DNA from: JAJAZB01 sp964244295
Lineage (GTDB): Bacteria; Bacteroidota; Bacteroidia; Cytophagales; Spirosomataceae
DNA: 64,000 nt
Direction of reading: 5' to 3'
Assembly: GCA_964244295.1 (NCBI GenBank)
Contig: CAXTIG010000002.1
Span: 1 to 64,000, forward strand
Shown here: positions 44,413 to 52,150 of the stretch, piece after piece
Position numbering within the stretch: position 1 is the first letter of the stretch
Layout of the letters: each line of letters starts with the position of its first letter
The notes under the pieces: model-generated
What the model was told of the DNA's origin: nothing
The model's database searches: none
The model's input: the letters and a program-made list of their open reading frames with translations, nothing else
Position numbers and translations under genes: made by a program

Positions 44413-44455
44413 CGGGGAGGACGAAACGGGCTTGTTGTTGAGTAGTTGTGCAGAG

Positions 44456-44540
44456 GTGATTGGGTAAATGGGTGATTTGGTAATTCTTTGACAATCAATT
44501 AGTTTTTCGGTAAAAACTAATTACCAAATTACCTCAGTAC
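44456..44540. repeat. Heptameric array between caspase-like and kinase genes
   Basis: Units GTGATTG, GGTAAAT, GGGTGAT, TTGGTAA (44456-44483) face complementary AATTACC-type words at 44519-44537; ATTTGGTAATT pairs with AATTACCAAAT. An inner hairpin TTAGTTTT/AAAACTAA sits at 44499-44520. Confidence 0.65.
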
Positions 44541-44546
44541 GAATAA

Positions 44547-45284
44547 TCACCACGTTGCAAGGGGTAATTCATCCTGAAAATGGCCGTACATGACCGTCCG
44601 CTGGCGGTTTGGCGTGGTCTGCCGGATGCGCGGGGCCATGTACTCGTACAGTTCCCGGATGGTCACGGTGCGGTTGTCGTTAGTGTCGGCTTTGCCGTTC
44701 AGGCCGTCGAGCAGAAAATGCGTAAACACCCCGCCCCGCAGCGCCCGATTTTCGTAGGATCCCTGATTGCCCCGCGACGATAGAATCATGGCGGTATTGG
44801 CCTGGCTGTCCTCCGAATTACTTTCCTGCCAGCGGGCCGGGCCGGAATTCTGCTGGCTCGACTCCCGCATTCCACCCGAAAGGCAGGCGTCGGCAATGCA
44901 GAGTTTGGTGTGTGCCGGGGAAGCCCGAAACGCCGCTTTCACGTCGTCGTACGATAAGCAGGGGGTTTTGCCACCGCGCATTTCGTAGGGGACAAAACCA
45001 CGTTCAGCGCCGTGGCCGGAGAAGAAAAACAAGATGCGATCCTGGGGTTGGGCTTGCTGAAACAAGCGTAGGGCGCTAAGAATGGATTGGCGCGTGGCGG
45101 CCCGATTGAGCAGCAGCCGGATGCGATGGAGCGGAACCCGGCCTCCCCGGTTGGTTTGCAAAAACGCCATCATCCGTTTGGCATCGGCATCCGCGCCGAG
45201 CAAATCCCCCGTTTTGGCCGACAGCCACTGGTAATCGGAAACGCCCACGACCACGGCGAAGGTTTTACCGCTGGGGAATTTCAT
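44547..45284 (-). CDS. Caspase-like (C14) protease
   Basis: 245 residues from the ATG at 45282-45284; an in-frame GTG at 45332 would add a 16-residue hydrophobic leader, which would matter because it would make the protein membrane-bound or exported. The p20-like fold starts KTFAVVVGVSDY. The catalytic dyad is His91 in FFFSGHGAE and Cys134 in CIADACLSGG, with acidic residues before the Cys as in metacaspases. The end of the protein (TVMYGHFQDELPL) is the usual p10-like strand. It is encoded between the PP2C and kinase genes, so its activity may be controlled by phosphorylation. Confidence 0.9.
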   Translation of the reverse strand: MKFPSGKTFAVVVGVSDYQWLSAKTGDLLGADADAKRMMAFLQTNRGGRVPLHRIRLLLNRAATRQSILSALRLFQQAQPQDRILFFFSGHGAERGFVPYEMRGGKTPCLSYDDVKAAFRASPAHTKLCIADACLSGGMRESSQQNSGPARWQESNSEDSQANTAMILSSRGNQGSYENRALRGGVFTHFLLDGLNGKADTNDNRTVTIRELYEYMAPRIRQTTPNRQRTVMYGHFQDELPLATW

Positions 45285-45352
45285 CGGCGGGTAAGTCGAC
45301 AAGACGTTTAAAAGTATCCAAGAGAGAACCACGACAAGGGCAAATTTGGGGG

Positions 45353-46120
45353 TCAGGATTGAACAGCGTCAACGCGGACAAGATAGCCCGAAAAATTGTC
45401 TTTTGTGCGATGTTGGCAAACGGCGATGAGGTGACTTATTTTTTCGCTTTCCGACGCATCCGTGCTCAGAATGGCGAGCAGGTGGGTTTCGTCGAGGTGT
45501 TCGAGCACTCCGTCGGTACACAGAAAAAAATAATCACCCGCTTCCACGTTGGGAAGGTGGGTGATGTCGGGCCGGTCGTCTGCTTTGGTCGCCGTGCCGT
45601 TCACCAGAATGGCGCGGCTGAGGCGGTTGCGCCAGGGGTGGGTTTTGGCTTGCTCGGCGGTGATGATGCCCGCATCGACCAGCTCATCCACCTGCTTGTG
45701 GTCGGTGGTGCAGAATTTAATCCCCTCGCGCCCAACGTGGTACACCCGGCTATCGCCGACGTGGACGACCGAAGCGCCTTGTTCGTGGAGTTGCAGCAGG
45801 GCGAGGGTCGTACCCATCCGATTCACCAGCGGATTTTGATTCAGGTACTGCCTGAGGCCATCCGATGCTTCCTGCAACGCCTCCCGAATGGCTACGTTGT
45901 TCAAGGCCAACGCTTGGTTTCGCCGGAAATAGTCTGCAACGCATTGACCAACGAGCCGGCTGGCCTCTTCGCCCTTGTCGGCTCCTCCGATGCCGTCGCA
46001 GACCAGAAAAAGCCGATCATCGGCAGAAGCCACGTCGGGGTCGGGGTAGATAAAGTCCTGATTAGTGGGCCGTTCGCCCGGCTCTGAAAAAGAGAGTGGC
46101 TGGCGGATTTGAATCTCCAT
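45353..46120 (-). CDS. PP2C-family Ser/Thr phosphatase
   Basis: 255 residues, a soluble minimal PP2C domain. Metal-binding motifs are RPTNQDF, DGIGGADKGEEAS, VHVGDSRVYHV, LCTDGVLEHL and the final KDNFS. All usual acidic ligands are present. It should remove phosphates placed by the kinase of the same operon. It starts 17 bases after the FHA gene and lies directly before the caspase-like gene. Confidence 0.95.
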   Translation of the reverse strand: MEIQIRQPLSFSEPGERPTNQDFIYPDPDVASADDRLFLVCDGIGGADKGEEASRLVGQCVADYFRRNQALALNNVAIREALQEASDGLRQYLNQNPLVNRMGTTLALLQLHEQGASVVHVGDSRVYHVGREGIKFCTTDHKQVDELVDAGIITAEQAKTHPWRNRLSRAILVNGTATKADDRPDITHLPNVEAGDYFFLCTDGVLEHLDETHLLAILSTDASESEKISHLIAVCQHRTKDNFSGYLVRVDAVQS

Positions 46121-46137
46121 GCAGTGGTTAGTACGGT

Positions 46138-46740
46138 TTATTGGGTTCCATCGGGGTCAAAGTACGCCGTGACCCGGTACGTTTCCAGCATCGATTCCGG
46201 GATGACGAACGGGGTGAGCAGAAATTGATCGGTGCCGCCCAAGCGGATGAGATCTCCTCCCACCACGTCCACGCGTTCCGTGTCCTTCAGCAGGGTATCG
46301 TGTACCCAGGTACCGTTCAGGCTGTTGCGGTGTTGATTGGTAGATGGATCGATGGCTCCGTTCTGAATCAGGTAGCGAAGTTGGCCCTGCCATTTATCGA
46401 ACGTTACTTCCAGGGTGCAGTGCCGACGGCTGATGTAGCATTTCCCCTCGTGCAGGAAGCGCTCGACCACCACTTCGCAGTCTGTGCCGCTTCCGATTAC
46501 GTTTTTGCCGAAACGCAGCGGATACACCCGGTCCAGGCGGCCCAGATACATCAACTGCCCGAACGCGGGCAGCCCGTCGGTGATGGCCGGGTCGTACTGC
46601 AGTTGGGTGCTGATCGGATTTAGTTTTCCGCAGTTCGGGTGTTTGCACGTGATTTCGCCCCGCTCGGCATCGGCGGCCTTCACCAAAATCGCCTGCCCGC
46701 AGTGTTGGCAGTTGAAAAGGAAATTTTTAAAGGAGCTCAT
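46138..46740 (-). CDS. FHA-domain protein with N-terminal zinc ribbon
   Basis: 200 residues from the ATG at 46738-46740; an upstream extension would cross the palindromic repeat at 46819-46924. A zinc ribbon (CQHCG and CKHPNC) at ~10-35 is followed by a forkhead-associated domain: NVIGSGTDCEVVV, YISRRHCTLEV and NSLNGTWVHD hold the phosphothreonine-binding Ser, Arg, His and Asn pattern. It likely reads phosphothreonine made by the operon kinase. Confidence 0.92.
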   Translation of the reverse strand: MSSFKNFLFNCQHCGQAILVKAADAERGEITCKHPNCGKLNPISTQLQYDPAITDGLPAFGQLMYLGRLDRVYPLRFGKNVIGSGTDCEVVVERFLHEGKCYISRRHCTLEVTFDKWQGQLRYLIQNGAIDPSTNQHRNSLNGTWVHDTLLKDTERVDVVGGDLIRLGGTDQFLLTPFVIPESMLETYRVTAYFDPDGTQ

Positions 46741-46961
46741 GCGGTTGTAGCGGATACATTCCCGACGCCTGGATGCGGAGTAAAAAATTACGGTAATGGA
46801 AAATGAATTGATTACGAACGTAGGGGCAACCTCGCGCGGCGTCCGCTTGCGGTTGCCCACAGCGCTTGCCATCCGAGGCCATCGGGTAACCGCAAGCGGG
46901 ACGCCGCGCGAGGTTGCCCCTACGATTGCAAACCATCACCTGCTTTTTACCACTACCAAAA
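46741..46961. repeat. Intergenic palindromic repeat (GTAGGGGCAACC family)
   Basis: Arms at 46819-46854 and 46888-46924 match over 36 of 37 bases with a single-base bulge (core GTAGGGGCAACCTCGCGCGG). It lies inside the signalling operon, between the FHA gene and the membrane protein gene. Nothing else is seen in this gap. Confidence 0.85.
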
Positions 46962-47924
46962 TTATAACTCGTTCTCTGCGTTGGGTTGGTAGTCGGGAGT
47001 GCCGTCTTCGTCGGTGTCGTCGGTATCATCGGAGGCCGTAACGTACGTCATTTCTGAGGCCTCCGTTTCCCTTGCAACTTGCTGCTCAGGAAGAGAATCG
47101 TAGATCGAGTGCATCCGCGCTTCAAATTGATTGTTGGTCATAGCCACCGGATCGGGCAATTTGGCCGAACTGACCACCTCTTGGGTATACGGATCGATCG
47201 TGACGACCCGGTCGAGTTCGTCGCCTCCTTCCGAGTCAAAAATCCTGATTTCTTGCCCATCCGCACCGGGCACAACGATGAGATCGATCATTCCGTCATG
47301 ATCGAAATCGAAGCCAATGATGCGTTGTCCGTTTACCAGAACATCCTTGATGATTGGTTCAGGCTCGGCTTCCGGAGTCGGCTGAGGCTCGATCTCCGGG
47401 TCAGAATCCGGCAGATAGGGAGTCGATGCGGGTTGCTCAGACACGGAGGTGGATGAGTGGGTTGGTTTAAAACCCACATCAGATAGAAACTCCTGCCGTT
47501 GGGGGAGTGACAAACCCATCCATTCTTCTTTCTGGTAGGTGTTGTACACTTCACCGTGCCAGGTGAAGACGCCGCCCGGACCAGTCTGGGTACGAGCCGC
47601 CCGAAATGCCTCATCGAAACTAAGTCTGTCGTTGACGACTCCAATCGGTATTTCGGCGGTCGGCGTAATGGTACCACCAGCTACTTCCAATGGTTGGCCG
47701 GTAGCCAGCAAATCTGCTTCGGAGGGTGCAGAATCCGTTGGGTTTTTTGAACTTCCGATTTTGCGATCTCCGCTCATTCCCCAAGCGAGGGCCGAGCCAC
47801 CAGCCAGGATGGTAGCGGTGGTAATGGCCATCATTTTTTTGTCAGAAAACATCGAAGGGCGAGTCGGCTTGGATGCTGTCGTAACGTTGGAATAGGTGTC
47901 GGTGGAGTCGGGTTGGGTAGCCAT
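46962..47924 (-). CDS. Single-pass membrane protein of the signalling operon
   Basis: 320 residues. A polar N-terminus (~1-30) precedes one membrane helix (MMAITTATILAGGSALAW). The extracytoplasmic part is Pro/Glu/Thr-rich and contains an acidic calcium-loop-like sequence FDFDHDGMIDLIVV and a second acidic tail DDTDDTDEDGTPDYQ, both like type-III or EF-hand-type calcium repeats. No known domain is recognised. N-terminal Thr/Ser residues (TDTYSNVTTASKPTRPS) could be kinase targets; that is a guess. Confidence 0.75.
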   Translation of the reverse strand: MATQPDSTDTYSNVTTASKPTRPSMFSDKKMMAITTATILAGGSALAWGMSGDRKIGSSKNPTDSAPSEADLLATGQPLEVAGGTITPTAEIPIGVVNDRLSFDEAFRAARTQTGPGGVFTWHGEVYNTYQKEEWMGLSLPQRQEFLSDVGFKPTHSSTSVSEQPASTPYLPDSDPEIEPQPTPEAEPEPIIKDVLVNGQRIIGFDFDHDGMIDLIVVPGADGQEIRIFDSEGGDELDRVVTIDPYTQEVVSSAKLPDPVAMTNNQFEARMHSIYDSLPEQQVARETEASEMTYVTASDDTDDTDEDGTPDYQPNAENEL

Positions 47925-47994
47925 GTTCGTGGTTTTTTAATTGATTCAATGCTTTATCAAACGGACCTGGAAAAGGTGAGTCGGGGACTCCAAT

Positions 47995-48735
47995 TTATTT
48001 TACCCAAACCGCCTTGCAACGCGGACAGCTTTTCTGCCGGGCCAGTTGCGCCCACTCCCGGTTTCCGAAGGGGTCGCGGCAGTCGGGATTGGGGCAGCGG
48101 TAGTGGTCGCGGTATTCTTTATCGAGCAGTTCGATTTTTTCATCCGTGGAAAGGATGGTCGAACTCAAGGCCGGAATCAGCACGCCCAGCCCGGCCCCCG
48201 ACAAGAGTTGAAGTACCGGTACGGCACCGGGTCCCGTCGTTAGGATGGCACTAATGCCAATCACCGACGACAGGATGATGCTGCCCGTGCGGATCAATTT
48301 CTCCCGGTTCTGGCAATTTTTACGAAGCAAGGGGTATTGCTCATAAACCGTTTTCAGTGCGGCAAACTCAGTCGTGAAATCGGTCGGATCCTTCTTTTTC
48401 CGTTCGGGCTGGTTGAGCGTGGTCAGCAGCGCTGCCAGGGCGTATTCGGTTTCGGCGAAGCGAAGGCGGTCACTGGCACCAACAATTTTCCGGGAGATCC
48501 GCAGGTCATTGACCCAGGTGCCGTGCTTGCTGTCGAGGTCTTCGAGCAGGAACGTGGTGGGTGAAAGCTGCGTGAGCCGGGCGTGGTAGCGGCTTACGGT
48601 TTTTTGATCGAGAATAATCTCGTTTTCGACCGCCCGGCCAACGCCCCGACTCGTGGGTTGGTGCTCATCCAGGGCCAGTTTCAGGGCGAAACTTAAGGAT
48701 TGATGACGGGTCAGAACGGAGGAGAGGTTTCGCAT
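47995..48735 (-). CDS. FHA-domain protein with membrane hairpin and C-terminal zinc ribbon
   Basis: 246 residues from the ATG at 48733-48735, chosen because the putative promoter at 48762-48792 leaves too little room for the GTG at 48762. The FHA domain (~20-110) shows GRAVENEII, TVSRYHARL and SKHGTWVNDL. Two hydrophobic stretches (~150-190; IILSSVIGISAILTT and LLSGAGLGVLIPAL) are followed by a zinc ribbon CPNPDC and CPRCK at the end. It is the first gene of the seven-gene operon. Confidence 0.9.
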   Translation of the reverse strand: MRNLSSVLTRHQSLSFALKLALDEHQPTSRGVGRAVENEIILDQKTVSRYHARLTQLSPTTFLLEDLDSKHGTWVNDLRISRKIVGASDRLRFAETEYALAALLTTLNQPERKKKDPTDFTTEFAALKTVYEQYPLLRKNCQNREKLIRTGSIILSSVIGISAILTTGPGAVPVLQLLSGAGLGVLIPALSSTILSTDEKIELLDKEYRDHYRCPNPDCRDPFGNREWAQLARQKSCPRCKAVWVK

Positions 48736-48761
48736 ACGCAGCGGAGTTCGTTTCGAGTCCA

Positions 48762-48792
48762 CAAAGTATTCAATAAAACGCTCCTCTACAAA
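48762..48792 (-). promoter_or_regulatory. Putative promoter of the kinase/phosphatase/caspase operon
   Basis: Read on the minus strand: TTTG (48789-48792), 20 bases, then TACTTTG (48762-48768). This is close to the Bacteroidota TTTG-N19/20-TAnnTTTG pattern and lies 27 bases before the first start codon. Confidence 0.45.
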
Positions 48793-48854
48793 CCACTCGG
48801 AAACTCCGTTGGTGAAGTTGTTTAGGATTTTGAAAAAGGGGCGGTTCCACGGTG

Positions 48855-48982
48855 GCTGTCATCCCGACGGTAGGAGGGATCTCGTTAGCCCTCCGAGTCG
48901 ATTGCCGCTATCCAGCGGTTCGGTACTCGAACGAGTTCCCTCCTCACGTCGGGCCGGGTGGCCGGAGCCATGACAACTCCTT
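48855..48982. repeat. Degenerate TGTCATCCCGA palindromic element
   Basis: The 330-base gap 48736-49065 holds no gene besides the promoter above. Left arm 48855-48886 (core CATCCCGACGGTAGGAGGGA) pairs with 48929-48953, but the right arm is broken by a GC-rich insert, with its remnant CATGACA at 48969-48975. Same family as 26123 and 31156. Confidence 0.75.
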
Positions 48983-49065
48983 TTCGCTAAAAACTGAAAT
49001 ACTGAACAGATTCCGGGTCACAAAAAGAAGGGTCACGCTCAGTGCATGACCCCTCTTTTTCCTTT

Positions 49066-50148
49066 CTACCCCTCCCGCCCCAACTTCTTCAACAACCGAA
49101 AGTGCGAATACAAGGCGCTAAAAAACGTCCGGTTTTCGATGTACGGCAAGCCGAACTCCTGCGCCGTGCCCTTCACGATGGCCGTCAGGGCCGGGTAGTG
49201 GATATGGCAGACTTTCGGAAACAGGTGGTGTTCGATTTGGCGGTTCAATCCGCCGCACAAAAACGCCGCCAGGGCGCTGCGGGGCGCGAAATTGGCCGTG
49301 GTGTGGAGTTGGTGAACGGCCCAGGCCGCCGTCAGGTCACCCTGTTCGTTGGGCACGGGGAAACTCGTGCCTTCCACCACGTGGGCTAATTGAAAGACTA
49401 ATCCAATGGCCAGCCCTTCGGCGAAGTGCATCGTCAGGAAGCCCACGAGTACCTGCCACCAGGTGAGGTCGAGCACCAGATAAGGGAGAATCAGGAAGAA
49501 AACGTAGTAGGCCGCTTTAAAAAAGAACAGCTTGAAATGTTCTCGGCGGGGGTGCGCTCCCGTGGCGTGCTGCCCGATTTGTTTCTGAAAAAACTTCACG
49601 TAATCCTTCCGAAATACCCACGAAAGCGAAGCCAGCGAATACAGCGGAAAGGTGTACCAATGCTGGTAGCGGTGCCAGGGCTTCAGGTCCTCCTGGGGGT
49701 CGAGGCGCACCAGGCCGGGGGCCACGTCGATGTCTTCGTCGTGGCCGGGAATGTTGGTGTAGGTGTGATGAACCACGTTGTGCATGATTTTCCAGACGTA
49801 GGGATTGGCCCCAAGCAAGTAAAAACTGCTGCCCAACAGTCGGTTGACCCAGCCTTTGGACGAGAACGCGCCGTGCAGAGCGTCGTGGGAAACGTTGAAG
49901 CCGATGAAGGCGGCGAACAAGCCCAGGAGTAGCGCCATGCCGAGCATCGTCCAGGGGCCAAATTGGTTGGAAAGAATCAGGCCGTACAGCAGCCCGTAGC
50001 CACCGAGGAAGAAACCGGCTTTTACCCACATCGCGGCATTGGCATTGGGGGAAACTTGTTTTTCCTTAAAATATGCATCCACTCGTTGGCGGGCCGTGGC
50101 GAAGAATTGAGAGCGGTCGTGGTTGGTGAATTTTAGTTTGGTTGCCAT
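49066..50148 (-). CDS. Membrane fatty acid desaturase
   Basis: 360 residues from the ATG at 50146-50148. Several membrane helices are present, and the three histidine boxes of front-end or acyl-CoA desaturases: HDALH, HNVVHH and QIEHH. These bind the diiron centre that introduces a double bond in an acyl chain. The final QIEHHLFP box with Gln is typical of the delta-6/linoleoyl-CoA-type group, but regioselectivity cannot be read from sequence. The HxlR regulator gene ends eight bases upstream, so the pair is an operon. Confidence 0.92.
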   Translation of the reverse strand: MATKLKFTNHDRSQFFATARQRVDAYFKEKQVSPNANAAMWVKAGFFLGGYGLLYGLILSNQFGPWTMLGMALLLGLFAAFIGFNVSHDALHGAFSSKGWVNRLLGSSFYLLGANPYVWKIMHNVVHHTYTNIPGHDEDIDVAPGLVRLDPQEDLKPWHRYQHWYTFPLYSLASLSWVFRKDYVKFFQKQIGQHATGAHPRREHFKLFFFKAAYYVFFLILPYLVLDLTWWQVLVGFLTMHFAEGLAIGLVFQLAHVVEGTSFPVPNEQGDLTAAWAVHQLHTTANFAPRSALAAFLCGGLNRQIEHHLFPKVCHIHYPALTAIVKGTAQEFGLPYIENRTFFSALYSHFRLLKKLGREG

Positions 50149-50155
50149 CGAAGTG

Positions 50156-50485
50156 TCAGTTAAAGAGGCGCCCAAGTTCGGGCAGTTGGTTTAGAATGGG
50201 CAGCGCCTGGCGGCCTTTTTCGGACAGGGTGTACTCCACGCGGGGGGGGATTTCCGCGTAGGCCGTTCGCTCGGCGGCACCCAGGGCCACGAGGGCTTTC
50301 AGTTCGGAGGCCAGTACTTTTTCGCTGATGCCCGGCAGCAGGTCGCTGAGTTCGCCGTAGCGCCGGGTTTGTTCGCCTAAGGCCAGCAGCAGGGCGAGCC
50401 GCCATTTTCCGGAAATGAGTTCCAATGCTTTAGAGAGTAAAGGTGAAGTGGGTTGGGAATCGTCGTCGCCGGGGTGGGTAGTCAT
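50156..50485 (-). CDS. HxlR-family transcriptional regulator
   Basis: 109 residues. The family signature SKALELISGKWRLALLLAL is followed by YGELSDLLPGISEKVLASEL (recognition helix) and the wing PPRVEYTLSEKG. The usual N-terminal Cys of redox-sensing HxlR members is missing. It is co-transcribed with the desaturase and preceded by a 34-base dyad that overlaps its own promoter, so autoregulation is likely. Confidence 0.93.
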   Translation of the reverse strand: MTTHPGDDDSQPTSPLLSKALELISGKWRLALLLALGEQTRRYGELSDLLPGISEKVLASELKALVALGAAERTAYAEIPPRVEYTLSEKGRQALPILNQLPELGRLFN

Positions 50486-50538
50486 GGGTCATGGGGTAAC
50501 GAGGTGGTTTGGTTGGTGATTGATGAAGTTAGTTTTCG

Positions 50539-50576
50539 CAAAGGTAAGCCACTTACATTAAAGTAAGTTTCTTACC
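50539..50576 (-). promoter_or_regulatory. HxlR operator over its promoter
   Basis: A nested dyad at 50543-50576: GGTAAG, two bases, ACTTAC, six bases (ATTAAA), GTAAGT, two bases, CTTACC, all four half-sites perfectly symmetric. It overlaps TACCTTTG on the minus strand (50539-50546), an exact TAnnTTTG box. Binding there would block transcription of the regulator and desaturase genes. Confidence 0.75.
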
Positions 50577-50710
50577 AAGGGGAAATATTCTGAGGTCAGG
50601 TGGTTTAAGCTCACGGCCTGTCCCCTCAATTCAATCGAAATCGTTCCGGGTTTAGCAACTCGATCGTAACTTGGCAGCGGCAGACGTTTTTCCTTTAAAC
50701 CATCCGAACC

Positions 50711-51064
50711 ATGCGCTTTTTCCTGCTTACTGTGGTGTTCAGCTTTAGCCTGAGCGCCGCCTTTGCCTCCCGCTCCTCAATCTCCCGGCCCCGTGCCGAC
50801 TCCCTCGAAGCCTACGTCGGTACGTACAAATTCAAAGACGGTAGCCCCATCAGCGCCTACAAGATCACCGCGAAAGACGGAACGCTGTACGGCGAAGCCG
50901 ACAGCTACGGAGCCAACAAGCTCAACAAACAACCCGCCGCCGATACCTTCCAGTCCACGAGTTCCTACGGTTCGATCATCACGTTTCGCCGCGACGCAGC
51001 GGAAAAAGTGGTCGGCCTGAAAATGGCCATTCAGGGCACCGACCTGGAGGCAGACCGGCAATAG
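50711..51064 (+). CDS. Small secreted protein, DUF3471-like (paralogue)
   Basis: 117 residues with a signal peptide (FFLLTVVFSFSLSAAFA). The mature part YVGTYKFKDGSPISAYKIT, LYGEADSYGANK and VVGLKMAIQG resembles the protein at 9315-9686, with YVGTYK and a final hydrophobic strand in common. It stands alone between the HxlR promoter and a heptameric array. Function unknown. Confidence 0.7.
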   Translation: MRFFLLTVVFSFSLSAAFASRSSISRPRADSLEAYVGTYKFKDGSPISAYKITAKDGTLYGEADSYGANKLNKQPAADTFQSTSSYGSIITFRRDAAEKVVGLKMAIQGTDLEADRQ

Positions 51065-51130
51065 AGAAGAGAGGATAGAGTAGAGAGAATAGAAAAAGGC
51101 ATTGAGTTTTTTCTCTCTACTCTCTTCTCT
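51064..51130. repeat. Heptameric inverted array
   Basis: Left arm GAGAAGA, GAGGATA, GAGTAGA, GAGAATA, GAAAAAG (51064-51098), beginning at the stop codon of the preceding gene. Right arm TTTCTCT, CTACTCT, CTTCTCT (51110-51130), complementary but one unit shorter. The next start codon is 52 bases further on. Confidence 0.85.
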
Positions 51131-51182
51131 GCTTGGCTCGGTTTTTTTTCGCCCCAGAGCAAACCAATCTTTTCGTTAACTC

Positions 51183-51899
51183 ATGGCGAATTACCCCGAA
51201 ACCCAGCAATCCAGCCTCCCGACCGAGTGGAGCGATGAAACCGCAAACACCGATCAGAACGAACGAATCGTAACCGGCCTCGGCGGCGCGGCGCTTGTAT
51301 ACTTGGCTCTGCAACGCCCCACGCTGACCCGCTTTTTGCTCGCTTTGGGCGGTGGTGCCCTGATTTACAAAGCCGCCACCGGGCAGTGGCCCGACGTGCA
51401 GGGCTTGTTGAAAAACTCCGATGGAATGGAAGCGGGCACCGAGCCGCTCGAAATCACGGCCAGCCAGACGGTGGCCCGCTCGCGCGAGGAAGTGTACCAG
51501 TACTGGCGGCAACTGGAAAACCTGCCCCAGTTTATGCAGCACCTCGAAGCCGTTACCCAATCTGACCAGAAACGTTCCCACTGGGTGGCCAAAATTCCCG
51601 GCGGCGTGGGCACGATTGCCTGGGACGCGGAAATTACCGAGGAGCAGGAAAACAGCCGCCTGGCTTGGCAATCGGTGCCCGGCGCGACGGTCGATAACTC
51701 CGGCGTGGTGAGTTTCAGCGACGCCCCCGACGGCCAGACGCTCGTGCAGGCGACCATCCGCTACAACCCGCCCGCCGGAAAACTGGGCGATACCGTGGCC
51801 GGTTTCTTCAACGACAAATTCCGTCAGCTCATCAACGCCGACCTCGACCGTTTCGCCGATGCCCTCGATCAGCATTATTCGACGGTGGGGGCGTTTTAA
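51183..51899 (+). CDS. SRPBCC (START-like) domain membrane protein
   Basis: 238 residues. Two short hydrophobic stretches at ~35-70 (VTGLGGAALVYLAL and FLLALGGGALIY) match the DUF2892-like membrane part that often precedes cyclase/dehydrase domains. The SRPBCC domain follows from ~88: VARSREEVYQYWRQLENLPQ, AWDAEITEEQENSRLAW and a final VAGFFNDKFRQLINADL helix. It should bind a hydrophobic ligand at the membrane. A long perfect palindrome follows the gene. Confidence 0.88.
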   Translation: MANYPETQQSSLPTEWSDETANTDQNERIVTGLGGAALVYLALQRPTLTRFLLALGGGALIYKAATGQWPDVQGLLKNSDGMEAGTEPLEITASQTVARSREEVYQYWRQLENLPQFMQHLEAVTQSDQKRSHWVAKIPGGVGTIAWDAEITEEQENSRLAWQSVPGATVDNSGVVSFSDAPDGQTLVQATIRYNPPAGKLGDTVAGFFNDKFRQLINADLDRFADALDQHYSTVGAF

Positions 51900-51911
51900 A
51901 CCCGAAATACG

Positions 51912-52001
51912 AAAAAGTAGCGGTCATCCTGGAAGGACCTTGTCGACCCTCCGACTAGTCGGAGGGTCGACAAGGTCCTTCCAGGATGACCGCTACTTTT
52001 T
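51912..52001. repeat. Perfect 90-bp palindrome without spacer
   Basis: 45-bp arms (51912-51956 and 51957-52001) meet at ACTAGT with no loop. Every base pairs. The ends are A5 and T5, so transcripts from either side would form a terminator-like hairpin. Within it, GTCATCCTGGAAGGA resembles the TCATCCCGA family. Confidence 0.95.
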
Positions 52002-52150
52002 TACTTAAAAACCCATTGCACTCCCGCCGTGGGTTTTTTTACGCCCAACCGTTGGCTTTCTTCAAGAAACCCTGCACCTTGTCGCGGGTTTTTCCAATGG
52101 GGAAACCCCTCACCATCAGTTTTCTAACCTCCAAAACCGCTGAAAGGAGA

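Noticed and set aside
40784..48735. Type VI secretion-linked regulatory cluster
   Set aside because: Kinase, PP2C and FHA genes are there, but no Tss structural gene is in the window, and a caspase gene is not part of that set.
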